Source: JBFLVQ01 sp040758525
GTDB taxonomy: Bacteria > Acidobacteriota > Blastocatellia > Chloracidobacteriales > JADJPF01
NCBI GenBank assembly: GCA_040758525.1
Contig: JBFLVQ010000063.1
Span: 1 to 24,034, forward strand
Direction of reading: 5' to 3'
Length of the DNA stretch: 24,034 nt
In this document: one piece after another, positions 7,984 to 17,400 of the stretch
How positions within the stretch are numbered: the first letter of the stretch is position 1
How the letters are laid out: each line of letters starts with the position of its first letter
The notes under the pieces: model-generated
Databases searched by the model: none
The model's input: only the letters and a program-made list of their open reading frames with translations
Told to the model about the DNA's origin: nothing
Program-made: the position numbers and the translations under genes

Positions 7984-8897
7984 GTAACGAACCTGTCGAA
8001 ACAGCACAATCTAGGCGGCGGCGTAACCTGCGTAAAGGTGTCTTTATCGTACCGAGCCTGCTTACCACTGGCAACATCTTTTGTGGCTTCTATTCTGTAA
8101 TCGAGTCACTAAAGGGCTTTCAAGCGCTTGGACTGGGCAAGATCGATGCTTCTACTGCACACTTCGATATTGCTGCGCTAGCAATCGGTTGGTCTTGGCT
8201 TTTTGACTTTCTTGATGGGCGTATTGCTCGTATGACCAAGGCGACCACAGAATTTGGTGTAGAACTTGATTCCATTGCCGATGTCCTCAGTTTTGGTATT
8301 GCCCCAGCAGTGCTTGCCTATTCCTGGGGTTACAGTACAATTCCACAATTCCAAAAACTCGCTTGGGCGGTCTCTTTTATGTTTCTTGTCTGTGGGGCAT
8401 TGCGGCTGGCTCGTTTCAATGTGCAAGCACGCACGGCGGCACAAGAACCACATGCCAACAAGGCTGCCAAGAAGTATTTTGTTGGTATGCCGATTCCCGC
8501 TGGTGCTAGTCTAATTGCCGCAATTGTACACTTTTCTCCTGCGCCACTAGTCACACATGCTACCTCGGTACGATTGTTCGATATTACTGTCGATCATTTC
8601 TACAGTCTGTTAATGCTAATACTAGTGGCAATACTGGCGCTTTTAATGGTCAGCACGATCCGCTACAACAATTTCAAAGGTGATGGCGCACGCAACTTAG
8701 GCAAGCCGCAAATTGTTTTAGTTATCGCCATCCTTATGTATGTGATCTATTTCTGGTCTGACGTGGCACTATTGGTAATGGCGACCTGTTATGCCTCGCT
8801 GGGACCGCTAAGCAAGTTGCTCAGTTTTATACGTCCGCGTCCCAACAGTGTCTCGCCAGAGATGGCGAGTGCAGAGATGGAGTTGCATCAGCAATAG
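7980..8897 (+). CDS. pssA: CDP-diacylglycerol--serine O-phosphatidyltransferase
   Basis: PssA joins CDP-diacylglycerol and serine to make phosphatidylserine, the substrate of the Psd encoded just upstream. It carries the CDP-alcohol phosphatidyltransferase signature DG-x2-AR-x8-G-x3-D-x3-D, seen here as FLDGRIARMT...EFGVELDSIADV. Around this lie about seven or eight hydrophobic segments spread over 305 residues. PSLLTTGNIFCGF near the N-terminus and YFVGMPIPAGA are also typical of bacterial PssA of the Bacillus/Helicobacter membrane type. Start and psd stop overlap (ATGA). The order psd-pssA is a common bacterial arrangement. Confidence 0.95.
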   Translation: MSNEPVETAQSRRRRNLRKGVFIVPSLLTTGNIFCGFYSVIESLKGFQALGLGKIDASTAHFDIAALAIGWSWLFDFLDGRIARMTKATTEFGVELDSIADVLSFGIAPAVLAYSWGYSTIPQFQKLAWAVSFMFLVCGALRLARFNVQARTAAQEPHANKAAKKYFVGMPIPAGASLIAAIVHFSPAPLVTHATSVRLFDITVDHFYSLLMLILVAILALLMVSTIRYNNFKGDGARNLGKPQIVLVIAILMYVIYFWSDVALLVMATCYASLGPLSKLLSFIRPRPNSVSPEMASAEMELHQQ

Positions 8898-8898
8898 T

Positions 8899-10116
8899 AT
8901 GGACCAACCTGCTCATTTCTCGATACTAGCTGGTCGTCTGCGCCAGAATGCGATTCGACAGCTCTCCTATCTTATTAACCGTCCTGGAGTGATCAATTTC
9001 TCTGGTGGCGTGCCTAGTCCAGAGACTTTTCCCTACCAGGCAATTGCTGAGATCACTGCACGTTTAGTGCGTGAACAGGGCGCCTCGGTATTACAGTATG
9101 GCGTTACCCGCGGCAATGCTACGTTGATCGAGCAGGTGTGTGAGTATATGTCTGCCAAAGGCGTTAAGACAGATACTCGCCAGATCCTGCTTACCAGTGG
9201 CTCTCAGCAGGGATTGGATCTAATCAGTCGGATACTGATTGATCCAGGTGATGTTGTTCTGGTAGAGGATCCTAGTTATATTGGCGGTCTATGTGCATTG
9301 CAGATGGCGGGAGCTGAAATTATCGGTGTTCCACTGGCTGAAGATGGTTTAGAGATTGATCAACTTATTGCCCAGTTATCATTGCTACAGCGCGCTGGTC
9401 GTCGTGTCAAGTTGCTCTATACCATACCAAATTTCCAGAATCCTTCCGGTATTACTTTGGCAACCGAAAAGCGTGCTCGTCTACTAGAACTTGCTGCCGA
9501 ATATAATCTAATTATTCTTGAAGATGATCCTTATGGCGAACTCTACTTTGACGATTCCCAGCCTACTCCTACACCCCTGAAAAGCCTTGATGATAAGGGC
9601 CTGGTCGTCTATTTAGGATCTTTCTCAAAGGTGTTATCACCAGGATTACGCACTGCCTGGATTGTTGCTCCACACGAGATTGCTGCACTTATAGAGACAG
9701 CTAAGGAGGCAACCGATCTCTGCTCAAGTGTCTTTGATCAGGCAGTAGTTTCAGAGTGCTACCGCACAAATCTAATACAAGGCCGACTAGCTGAACTGCG
9801 TGCTTTTTATCGCACACGTGCTAAGGCGATGCTCACTACGCTGGCTGCAAAGGCGCCTGCCGATTGTCATTGGACAAAACCAGGGGGCGGGCTCTTTGTT
9901 TGGATGCAATTGGCCCCACATATATCAGCTAGCAGACTGCTTTCAACTGCAGTTGAGGAGGGTGTAGCTTTTGTGCCTGGTCGCCCATTTTATGCTAATG
10001 AAAGCAAAGATAATGTATTGCGACTGGCATTCTCGAAAGAGACACCGGAACGTATCACAATAGGTATTACAAAACTCTGTGCACTTATTAAAGAAACGGT
10101 CAGCGAAAGAGGATGA
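8899..10116 (+). CDS. PLP-dependent aminotransferase, LysN / 2-aminoadipate aminotransferase-like (class I/II)
   Basis: This 405-residue fold-type I aminotransferase has the hallmarks of the 2-aminoadipate/kynurenine/branched-chain group and of MocR C-terminal domains. Visible are INFSGGVPSPETFP, LQYGVTRGNATL, LTSGSQQGLDLI, the NPSG motif (PNFQNPSGITL), EDDPYGELYF with the PLP-binding Asp210 and Tyr212, and GSFSKVLSPGLR with the PLP lysine at about residue 244. There is no N-terminal GntR-type domain, so it is an enzyme rather than a MocR regulator. The substrate cannot be fixed from sequence. The start at 8899 gives a normal N-terminus and begins 1 nt after the pssA stop; an in-frame ATG at 8848 would overlap pssA by 50 nt. 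Confidence 0.88.
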   Translation: MDQPAHFSILAGRLRQNAIRQLSYLINRPGVINFSGGVPSPETFPYQAIAEITARLVREQGASVLQYGVTRGNATLIEQVCEYMSAKGVKTDTRQILLTSGSQQGLDLISRILIDPGDVVLVEDPSYIGGLCALQMAGAEIIGVPLAEDGLEIDQLIAQLSLLQRAGRRVKLLYTIPNFQNPSGITLATEKRARLLELAAEYNLIILEDDPYGELYFDDSQPTPTPLKSLDDKGLVVYLGSFSKVLSPGLRTAWIVAPHEIAALIETAKEATDLCSSVFDQAVVSECYRTNLIQGRLAELRAFYRTRAKAMLTTLAAKAPADCHWTKPGGGLFVWMQLAPHISASRLLSTAVEEGVAFVPGRPFYANESKDNVLRLAFSKETPERITIGITKLCALIKETVSERG

Positions 10117-10153
10117 GATATAGCGCCTAGCTATTGCTGACCAGAGTCCGGTT

Positions 10154-11044
10154 ATGGGGATCTTGCTTGGCAAACCTAATCCGGCGCCGCGTAATCGTGG
10201 CTTGATCCTTACTGAAGAGGATCTAATCCGCTTCAAACAGCTTCCTTGTCTACCTGCCCGTGCTCGTGCGCCACAGCCGCTAGAGCTATTTATTGATCAG
10301 ATTTTTCATAATCGCTGTCAGCGCGGTATGGCACTAATGCCACCTGGCACAGTGGATCTTATCATTGCTGATCCACCTTACAACAATGGCAAAGATTATG
10401 GGGCAGGGAAACTAGGCCGCCTTTCCGAACGCCAGTATGAGGCCTGGGCAGATGAGTGGATAAGACTAGCGGCACACTGTCTAAAGCCAAATGGTTCGAT
10501 CTATATCTGCTGTGATTGGCAGTCTTCTGGAATGTACCAACGTGTGCTAGCACACTATTTAAAAATCAAGAATCGTATTACCTGGCGACGTGAGAAAGGG
10601 CGTGGCGCACGCACTAACTGGAAGAACAACATGGAGGATATCTGGTTTGCTGTGGGGGGGCCAGACTATACCTTCAATCTGGAAAGTGTAATGGTAAAGA
10701 AGACTGTCATCGCGCCTTACCGAGATGCACAGGGTCAGCCTAAAGATTGGGTTGAGGAGAAGGGTGAACGTTATCGTCTTACTCATCCTGCCAATATCTG
10801 GCACGATATCACGGTGCCTTTCTGGTCAATGCGTGAGAATACCCCACACCCTACCCAGAAGCCTGAGAAGCTTATTGAGCGTTTATTAATTGCCAGCAGC
10901 AATACAGGTGATCTGGTATTGGACCCATTTATGGGTTCTGGCACAACCGCAGCAGTGGCACGTCGTCATAGCCGCCATTTTGTTGGCTTTGAGGTCAATA
11001 CTAACTATCTACGACTTGCTCTTAAACGCCTCAGTCTCCCTTAG
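10154..11044 (+). CDS. DNA methyltransferase, beta-class N6-adenine/N4-cytosine type, apparently solitary
   Basis: This 296-residue methyltransferase has the motif order of the beta class. The catalytic motif IADPPYNNG (DPPY at residues 73-76) comes before the AdoMet-binding motif VLDPFMGSGTTAAVA (about 256-268), linked by the usual HPTQKPEKLIERLL. DPPY indicates amino-methylation, most often N6-adenine. The long middle segment (about 130-225) should hold target recognition; the site is not predictable by eye. No restriction endonuclease or specificity gene is in the window, so it is probably an orphan. It lies 37 nt after the aminotransferase and may share its transcript. A run of seven G (10654-10660) lies mid-gene. 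No clear Shine-Dalgarno sequence precedes the ATG. Confidence 0.92.
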   Translation: MGILLGKPNPAPRNRGLILTEEDLIRFKQLPCLPARARAPQPLELFIDQIFHNRCQRGMALMPPGTVDLIIADPPYNNGKDYGAGKLGRLSERQYEAWADEWIRLAAHCLKPNGSIYICCDWQSSGMYQRVLAHYLKIKNRITWRREKGRGARTNWKNNMEDIWFAVGGPDYTFNLESVMVKKTVIAPYRDAQGQPKDWVEEKGERYRLTHPANIWHDITVPFWSMRENTPHPTQKPEKLIERLLIASSNTGDLVLDPFMGSGTTAAVARRHSRHFVGFEVNTNYLRLALKRLSLP

Positions 11045-11084
11045 CCCCATAAAAATCCTTCTCATATGGTAAGGTAAATTTTTC

Positions 11085-11112
11085 TTGTCAAGAGAGCCGG
11101 TAATGTTAAACT
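11085..11112 (+). promoter_or_regulatory. Possible promoter of the histidine kinase operon
   Basis: TTGTCA (11085-11090) is followed by 16 nt and TAAACT (11107-11112). It is moderate in quality and about 60 nt before the kinase start. Just before it, AAAAATCCTT and AAGGTAAATTTTT (11050-11083) can form an AT-rich hairpin that may end the methyltransferase transcript. Confidence 0.35.
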
Positions 11113-11176
11113 AAAATAACCTCTTTTCGTCACTTAAGATTGTTAAGAGCTTCCAGAACACTTCCTTAAGGTGTTT

Positions 11177-12778
11177 ATGCAGAGAAAGAAATTCTGGGTT
11201 CTAATAGTGGAAGATGATGTAGTACAGACGACCTTTTGTACAAAGTATCTGCGTCGCTTTGAGGACCGTTTTGACATTGCTGTTGCCTTAGATGGTCGTA
11301 GCGCTATCCAATTGCTTACAGATAAAATCACAGAAGGCTTTAATGATCGTCAGCCAGTCATATTACTTGACTACTATCTACCAGATGGCACAGGCGAGGA
11401 ACTATTGCCAAAGTTGCTACATCTGCTGCCAGAGTGTGTAATTATCGTTGTTACCGCTTATGAAGCGCCTGAGATGAGCAGTAATGTGCTTAATGCTGGT
11501 GCAATCGATTATATCTACAAAACCCCTGATTACTACAAACATCTGCCTAGAGTAATTGAGGTAGCATGTGACCGCTGGGTAATACGACGTGAATTAGAGC
11601 AAGCACTAGAACGTGCTCGTCAACATGAAGCAGAGCTAGCAGTGGCGCTCAGACAGCTTGAGCATACCCAGATGCAGCTTGTACAGTCAGAAAAGATGCT
11701 GGCGATACGTCAGCTTATTTCAGGGATGTCGCATGAGCTTAACAACTCCCTCACTAGTGTCATAGGCTTTGCCCAGTTGCTTCTTAGCGAACGGGTTGGT
11801 GATAGTAATGAACGAGCGTTGCGAATCATTGCCCAGGAGGCTGAACATGCGCACCGCATTATTGATAAGTTGCTTGCTTTTGGCCGCCAACAGAAACCGG
11901 AATGTCGTTGGTTGGATATCAATCGGTTGCTTGAGCGAGTAGTCGATATACGTAGCTACCAATTGAAGGTAAGCAATATTGAAGTGAAATTTGATTTGCA
12001 ATCACAGATACCGCTTATCTATGCAGATGAACACCAACTACAGCAAGCCTTCCTTAACTTAATTGTGAATGCAGAAGGTGTGCTTCTCATGGCTGAACTA
12101 CCTAAACAGATCGAAATAAAGAGCTGGGTGTCGAATGACCGCTTATGTGTAAGTATAAAGGATAATGGTCCAGGTATTCCTGCGGATGCGATTGCTAAGG
12201 TCTTCGATCCATTTTTTACTACCAAGCCATTAGGAGAAGGTATAGGCTTGGGCCTTTCTGTCTGTTACGGCATTATGCAGGAGCATAATGGCACAATCGA
12301 GGTTACGAATGATCAAGGTGCCTGTTTTACTGTTACACTGCCTATCTCACGCCAGGCTGAGCTGAGCAAAACAGTAAAGAGTACTAAACAGGCGCGGCTG
12401 CTTGTTGTTGATGATGAGTTGCCTATTCGCCTGCTACTCACCGAATGGTTGGAGAAAGAAGGCTACCAGGTTGATGCTGCTAGCAATGGCAAAGAGGCAC
12501 TAGAAAAATTTATACAGACCAACACACACTATGATGCTTTTATTGTTGATTGTAAGATGCCAGTCATGGATGGAATCGAGTTCTACCGTGCGCTTAAGGC
12601 GATCGATGCTAATGCAGCAGATCGTGTAATCTTTGCTACTGGTGATACTGTCGCTGGCAAAACACTAGGTTTCTTGCGCGATTTCGACAATATGCATATA
12701 GTAAAACCATTCGATATCAAGAAAATATTAGAAGTCCTGCAACTATTGCTGGACGCTAAGAATAGGGCGGGCGCATGA
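11177..12778 (+). CDS. Hybrid sensor histidine kinase, REC-HisKA-HATPase-REC
   Basis: This 533-residue cytoplasmic protein has four parts. The N-terminal receiver (1-125) has the acidic pocket ED13-D14, phospho-acceptor Asp65 (VILLDYYLP) and Lys115. A coiled-coil linker (about 138-175) leads to HisKA with the phosphorylated His186 (SGMSHELNNSLTSVIGFAQ). The HATPase has its N box at NLIVNAE, G1 DNGPGIP and G2 GEGIGLGL. A second receiver (406-527) has Asp412/413, Asp458 (FIVDCKMPVMDG), Thr488 and Lys510. There are no membrane segments and no output domain, so it senses input through its N-terminal receiver or partners. The ATG at 11177 follows TAAGG; an in-frame GTG at 11171 is less likely. It overlaps the next gene by 4 nt. 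Confidence 0.93.
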   Translation: MQRKKFWVLIVEDDVVQTTFCTKYLRRFEDRFDIAVALDGRSAIQLLTDKITEGFNDRQPVILLDYYLPDGTGEELLPKLLHLLPECVIIVVTAYEAPEMSSNVLNAGAIDYIYKTPDYYKHLPRVIEVACDRWVIRRELEQALERARQHEAELAVALRQLEHTQMQLVQSEKMLAIRQLISGMSHELNNSLTSVIGFAQLLLSERVGDSNERALRIIAQEAEHAHRIIDKLLAFGRQQKPECRWLDINRLLERVVDIRSYQLKVSNIEVKFDLQSQIPLIYADEHQLQQAFLNLIVNAEGVLLMAELPKQIEIKSWVSNDRLCVSIKDNGPGIPADAIAKVFDPFFTTKPLGEGIGLGLSVCYGIMQEHNGTIEVTNDQGACFTVTLPISRQAELSKTVKSTKQARLLVVDDELPIRLLLTEWLEKEGYQVDAASNGKEALEKFIQTNTHYDAFIVDCKMPVMDGIEFYRALKAIDANAADRVIFATGDTVAGKTLGFLRDFDNMHIVKPFDIKKILEVLQLLLDAKNRAGA

Positions 12779-13890
12779 CTTGGGGGGATATGGACAACGA
12801 CAAGGTAAAACTATTAGTAGTTGAAGACTCGGCCAATGAGCGTTTTCTTATCAGCACGGTCTTTCGACAAGAGAGTTGGGAGATCCTTGAGGCTGAGGAT
12901 GGATTACAGGGTTTAGAACTAGCCTGCAAGACTGACCCTGATCTTATTCTGCTTGATGTACAGATGCCACGTATGGGTGGCATAGAGATGCTTAAACAGT
13001 TACGTGCCAACCCGCGTACTAAAGATCTGCTTATCATTGTGCTCACTGGCAATGCTACTCAGATCCGCGATCTTGAGCAAGGCTTCTCCATAGGAGCCGA
13101 TGAATACCTCTTTAAACCATTCGATATTGATGAGCTACGTATACGTGTCAACAATATACTGCGACGCCGCAAAGCTGAGAAGGCGCTACAGCAACTCCAG
13201 GCCGACTTCATTGCTATGTTGATACACGATCTGAAGAGCCCGCTCACAGCAATTTGTGGATTTGCTGAGCTACTACTAAGGCGTCGCTTTGGCGAGGTTA
13301 ATGAACAACAAGCCCGTTGTCTACAGTCTAGCCTTACGGCAGGCCACAAGATGCTTACTATCATCAATGACGCGCTTGATCTGTCGAAGTTTGAAGCCGG
13401 CCAATTTGTCCTCTCAAAGCGACCTGTAAATCTAGGTGAAGTGCTGGTAAGCTGTTTTGAGCGTCTGCAGCCGATTGCCGAACAGCATGGTATTGAAATG
13501 GTACTTGAACTGGTCGATGAACTACCGGTATTAGAAGCTGATGATATCAAACTCGATCAAGTAGTGACCAATCTGCTTTCTAACGCACTCAAGTTTACTC
13601 CCCCCAGTGGCAAAGTAAGATTGACAGCACGCCGAACCGCCGATGCCTCTGGTATTGAGGTAGCAGTGCGGGATTCCGGCCCAGGTATTGCCGAAGAGGA
13701 GCAACATCTACTCTTTCAGAAGTACCGACAGACCTCTACTAGCCGATTAGCTAAAGGTACAGGATTGGGATTGGCGATCTGCAAGAGTATTATTGAGGCG
13801 CATGAAGGCCGTATATGGGTTGAGAGCGATCCTTCGCGAGGTAGTCGTTTTGCTTTTACGATACCGCTAACAACAGGAAGAACATTCTAA
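12775..13890 (+). CDS. Response regulator-histidine kinase hybrid, REC-HisKA-HATPase
   Basis: This 371-residue soluble kinase begins with a receiver (residues 11-130: ED17-S, phospho-acceptor Asp61 in LILLDVQMPRMGG, Thr91, Lys114 in LFKPFD). HisKA follows with His151 (FIAMLIHDLKSPLTAICGFAEL), then a complete HATPase (N box NLLSNALKFT, G1 RDSGPGI, F box region LFQKYRQT, G2 GTGLGLAICKSI). It has no membrane helix, PAS or output domain. ATG overlaps the stop of the preceding kinase (ATGA), so the two are probably made together and form one relay. A GGGGGG run at 12782-12787 lies just before a second in-frame ATG at 12790. Confidence 0.93.
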   Translation: MTWGDMDNDKVKLLVVEDSANERFLISTVFRQESWEILEAEDGLQGLELACKTDPDLILLDVQMPRMGGIEMLKQLRANPRTKDLLIIVLTGNATQIRDLEQGFSIGADEYLFKPFDIDELRIRVNNILRRRKAEKALQQLQADFIAMLIHDLKSPLTAICGFAELLLRRRFGEVNEQQARCLQSSLTAGHKMLTIINDALDLSKFEAGQFVLSKRPVNLGEVLVSCFERLQPIAEQHGIEMVLELVDELPVLEADDIKLDQVVTNLLSNALKFTPPSGKVRLTARRTADASGIEVAVRDSGPGIAEEEQHLLFQKYRQTSTSRLAKGTGLGLAICKSIIEAHEGRIWVESDPSRGSRFAFTIPLTTGRTF

Positions 13891-13897
13891 TAATATT

Positions 13898-14308
13898 ATG
13901 GCCTATGAGACGAAAATAACAGTCCATTTTGGTGATGTTGATCCTGCTCATATCGTCTATTATCCGACCATCTTTCATTACTGTCATATTGCCTTTGAAC
14001 AGTTCTTCGCCGATTTTGTTGGTCTGCCTTATGCCCGGCTGATTAGCGAGGAACGGTTAGGCTTCCCCACTGTGAATGTGATGGCGAATTTCCATAAATC
14101 GATCAAATATGGCGAGGAGGTAAAGATCTTGCTATCGGTGGCACGAATAGGAAAGAGTTCTGTGCAGTTCCAATACCGTGGTGTAGGCGCTACTGATGAT
14201 GAGACTCGCTTCGAAGCACTAATAACTACAGCCGTGGTAGATATGGAGAGTTTCTCTTCACGAGTGCTACCGCCGAAATATCAAGAGATCTTCGCGCGCT
14301 GTCGCTAG
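13898..14308 (+). CDS. Acyl-CoA thioesterase, hot-dog fold (4HBT / YbgC-like)
   Basis: This 136-residue protein has the 4-hydroxybenzoyl-CoA thioesterase signature near the N-terminus: VHFGDVDPAHIVYYPTIFHY, with the catalytic Asp of the D-x-D-P-x-H-x-V-Y-Y pattern. ANFHKSIKYGEEVKILLSV and the beta-strand-rich C-terminal half follow. Such enzymes hydrolyse acyl- or aroyl-CoA thioesters in the cytoplasm; the substrate is not predictable here. It starts 7 nt after the REC-HisKA kinase gene and so is very likely the third gene of that operon, an unexpected partner for two histidine kinases. Confidence 0.9.
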   Translation: MAYETKITVHFGDVDPAHIVYYPTIFHYCHIAFEQFFADFVGLPYARLISEERLGFPTVNVMANFHKSIKYGEEVKILLSVARIGKSSVQFQYRGVGATDDETRFEALITTAVVDMESFSSRVLPPKYQEIFARCR

Positions 14309-14417
14309 CCTACCAATGAAGATTGCGAAAAGCCTCGCAAGCAGTTGCCACCACACAGGTGCAAGCGATAGAATGAGCCTTCAACATTACGCAGCTTACA
14401 CAGGCGAATGCACTACT

Positions 14418-14437
14418 GGTTTGTCTTGACACAAACC
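14418..14437. promoter_or_regulatory. Perfect inverted repeat upstream of the Ser/Thr kinase gene
   Basis: GGTTTGT-CTTGAC-ACAAACC has perfect 7-bp arms around a 6-nt centre. It encloses TTGACA (14426-14431), which could be a -35 box, though no good -10 follows before the ATG at 14461. It is a candidate operator, or a leader hairpin close to the AGGA at 14444-14447. Confidence 0.5.
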
Positions 14438-14460
14438 GCCGGCAGGAAAGAACAAGCTTT

Positions 14461-17400
14461 ATGAATGAAGAGATTAGACCACGACCCGAGTCTTGGCTGG
14501 GCAGCGTGATCGATAAGAAGTATCGTCTACTTTCACCACTAGGCTCGGGTGGGATGGCACTAGTGTTTCTTGCCGAGCGGCTGCATCTACGCGATATGGT
14601 GGCTATCAAAGTGTTACAACCACGTGCACATTCTAGTAGTGACGCATTACGTCGCTTCCAGATCGAAGCCGCTGCTGCTGCCAAAGTTAAACACCCCAAT
14701 GTCGTGACAATCTACGATTTTGGTTTCACCGACAACGGTGTGGTCTATATAGTGATGGAGTTATTAGAAGGTCCCGGGCTTGATGATGAATTGCGCCGCT
14801 TAGGGAGATTCTCAATTGAACGCACACTAGAGATCCTTAAACCAGTCTGCTCAGCAATCGATGCAGCCCATTCACTGGGTCTATTACATAGAGATATCAA
14901 ACCTCCTAACATAATCTTACACCGTGGCCGTTATGATATTAGCGAGGTGGTTAAAGTTCTCGATTTTGGTATTGCAAAATTCTTTGAGTCTGACGAGCTA
15001 GTGGTACGCACTTCAGAAGGTATAGTGCTAGGCACAGCCGAGTATATGTCTCCAGAGCAGTGTCAGGGTCTGCCCCTTGACCGTCGCACCGATGTATATA
15101 GTCTGGCAATGGTCTGCTACCATATGCTCAGTGGCCGACTTCCTTTTACTGCTGGAGAGACTACCGAGTTTCTTATCAAACATGTCAATGAGCAACCCCT
15201 ACCACTACGCCGAGCCTACAATGAAATCTCTCCTGAGATCGAGGCAATAGTAATGTCTGCGCTGGCTAAAGAGCCAGATGAGCGGCCCGCTAGCGCATTA
15301 GAGTTCTACCAGCGTCTTGATACCGCGTTTAATGAAATGAATACCAGTCAGTTTAGCGCAGTGCTGGCACCATTGCCAGCGGCCCACATTCCCACTGTTA
15401 ACCTAACAAAAGAGATAACACCAACAGCATCTATGAGCGCCGAACTGGGGCCTGCGCCAGCTAAATTTAACTGTTTTGTTGGACGTAATACAGAACTCTC
15501 ACACTTGATCGATGCTTGGCATGCTGCCTGTGCTGGGGAGGGACGGCCACTAATACTGTTGGGTGAGCCGGGGATAGGTAAGACACGTCTGTTGGAAGAG
15601 TTCTGTAATCGTGTCATAGAAACAGGTGCGTTTGTGCTACGTGGTCGCTTCTACGAGATGCCAGGGGTACGTTCTTTTCAGACGATGATTTTAGATCTAA
15701 AGAATTTTCTTACTCGTATGCAATCGCGAACCGAGGAGATGCAAGCCACCTTTGGTGCCCGTGCAGATGTACTAATGCGGCAATTAAGTCGTATTTGGCG
15801 TACAGGTGGGCTAGTTGATCATCTCTCATCTTGGAGCGATCAAGAGACTCGACTGGAGTATTTCAGTACACTAGCACAAGCCTTCTCCTTACTATCCCGC
15901 CGCCGCCCGGTCTTACTAGCACTTGATGACCTGCATTGGGCAGATGAGTCGGCACGTGAACTGCTCGCTTATATGGTGCGCAGTATGAGTCGAGAACGTT
16001 TGCTGATTGTCGCTACTGGACGTCCAGTAGGTGATAATGAGAACTTCAAAGAGTGGCTAAAAAACTTTCGCCGTGAGTGTGAAGTGCTAACACTCTCACA
16101 TTTCAATCGACAGCAGGCGTTTGAAGTACTTGAAGCAATCTTTGGACAGGTTGCGATCACAGAACGCCAATTCAAATCACTGCTAGAGAAGAGTGGTGGT
16201 AATCCTTATTTTCTTGTTGAGATTCTGCGTCTGCTAATGGCTGAAGAACATGTCAAGTTTGATGGTGAGCAATGGGTCTTCTATAACCTTAATATTAATA
16301 TACCTCCAGCGCTTATTGATTTTGTCGAGTTAACCCTAGAACGTATTGCCAAAGAGGCGCGGCGTATTTTCACTATTGCTGCAGTAATAGGTGAAGAGTT
16401 TAATATGGATCTACTGCAGCATCTCACCAAACTTGATGAAGAGGCATTACAAGGTGCAATTGATCGAGGGATAGAGAGTAGCTTAGTGAGCCCATTACCA
16501 GGTCGCGATTGCTACCGATTTAACAACACAACAATACGACGGGTACTCTATGATAGTCTTAATAAGCGTGCACGTCGTCGTCTACACCGCTTTATTGCTG
16601 AATGGTTGGAAACCTGCCGTGCCGATATCGCTATTTTCCAGCTAGCTTACCACTATTACGAGGCTGGTGAACTGTCTAGCGCTTTTCGCCAGGCCGTGTT
16701 AGCTGCTGATGCTGCCCGTGAAAGCCTGCAAATTGATGAACTGCGTAAGTACTTAGGTTGGGCAGAAGAGAGCCTGGCTGGATTGGCAGAACTGCGCCAG
16801 CTTGAAGCCGCAGCCCTAGTAGGAGAACTCCCCACACAGGCTGAAGCACATGAACAGGTAGGCTTGTTAGCAAATTTTCGTTGGCTTTGTGGTCTTAGTC
16901 TGGTCTATCGTGGTCGTGGTGATCGTGCCGAGGAACCACTACAACAGGCTCTTGCACAGGCACATCTACTTAACAACAGCCGTCTACTTGGTCAGATCTA
17001 TACTACGCTAGGGGTAAGTCGTGTTAACAGCGGTAATAAGGGCGAAGCAATCGATTTCTACAAACAGGCGCTCGAATGTTACCGACAGGCTGACTACCTT
17101 GATGGCCAAGCTCATACCTTACGTAATATGAGTATTATTTATGAGCAGCGGGGCGATTATACGCTGGCGCTGGATTGCACACAAGCTGCTGTTGAGACAG
17201 CGCGTGCCTGTGGTAACCGTGGACTGGAGAGTTTCTCGCTCTCTAGCGAGGGCTGGATGTTATGTAAGCTACGCCGATTCGAAGAAGCCGCGCTAGTTGT
17301 TAAAAAAGCGCTGGAATTAGCGCGTAGAACTGCCTATCAAGCAGCGCGTTGTGCCTGTTACAACACAGTCGCAGAGATCTATGCAGATCAAGGTCTCTAC

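Noticed and set aside
7482..8009. 175-residue minus-strand ORF over psd
   Set aside because: Antisense shadow of a well-identified gene; composition is Arg/Ser/Thr-rich and resembles no protein.
8848..8898. Upstream start for the PLP aminotransferase
   Set aside because: The extra 17 residues (Arg/Trp-rich) are the pssA coding region read in another frame; the family N-terminus begins at 8899.
9000..12000. Restriction-modification or defence island around the methyltransferase
   Set aside because: Neighbours are a metabolic aminotransferase and histidine kinases; no endonuclease, specificity subunit, helicase or toxin is present.
13059..13550. 163-residue minus-strand ORF inside the REC-HisKA kinase gene
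   Set aside because: Shadow of a gene with all kinase motifs; Ser/Arg-rich translation.
14310..14699. 129-residue minus-strand ORF before and within the Ser/Thr kinase gene
   Set aside because: It covers the kinase Gly-loop region antisense and has no recognisable domain or ribosome site.
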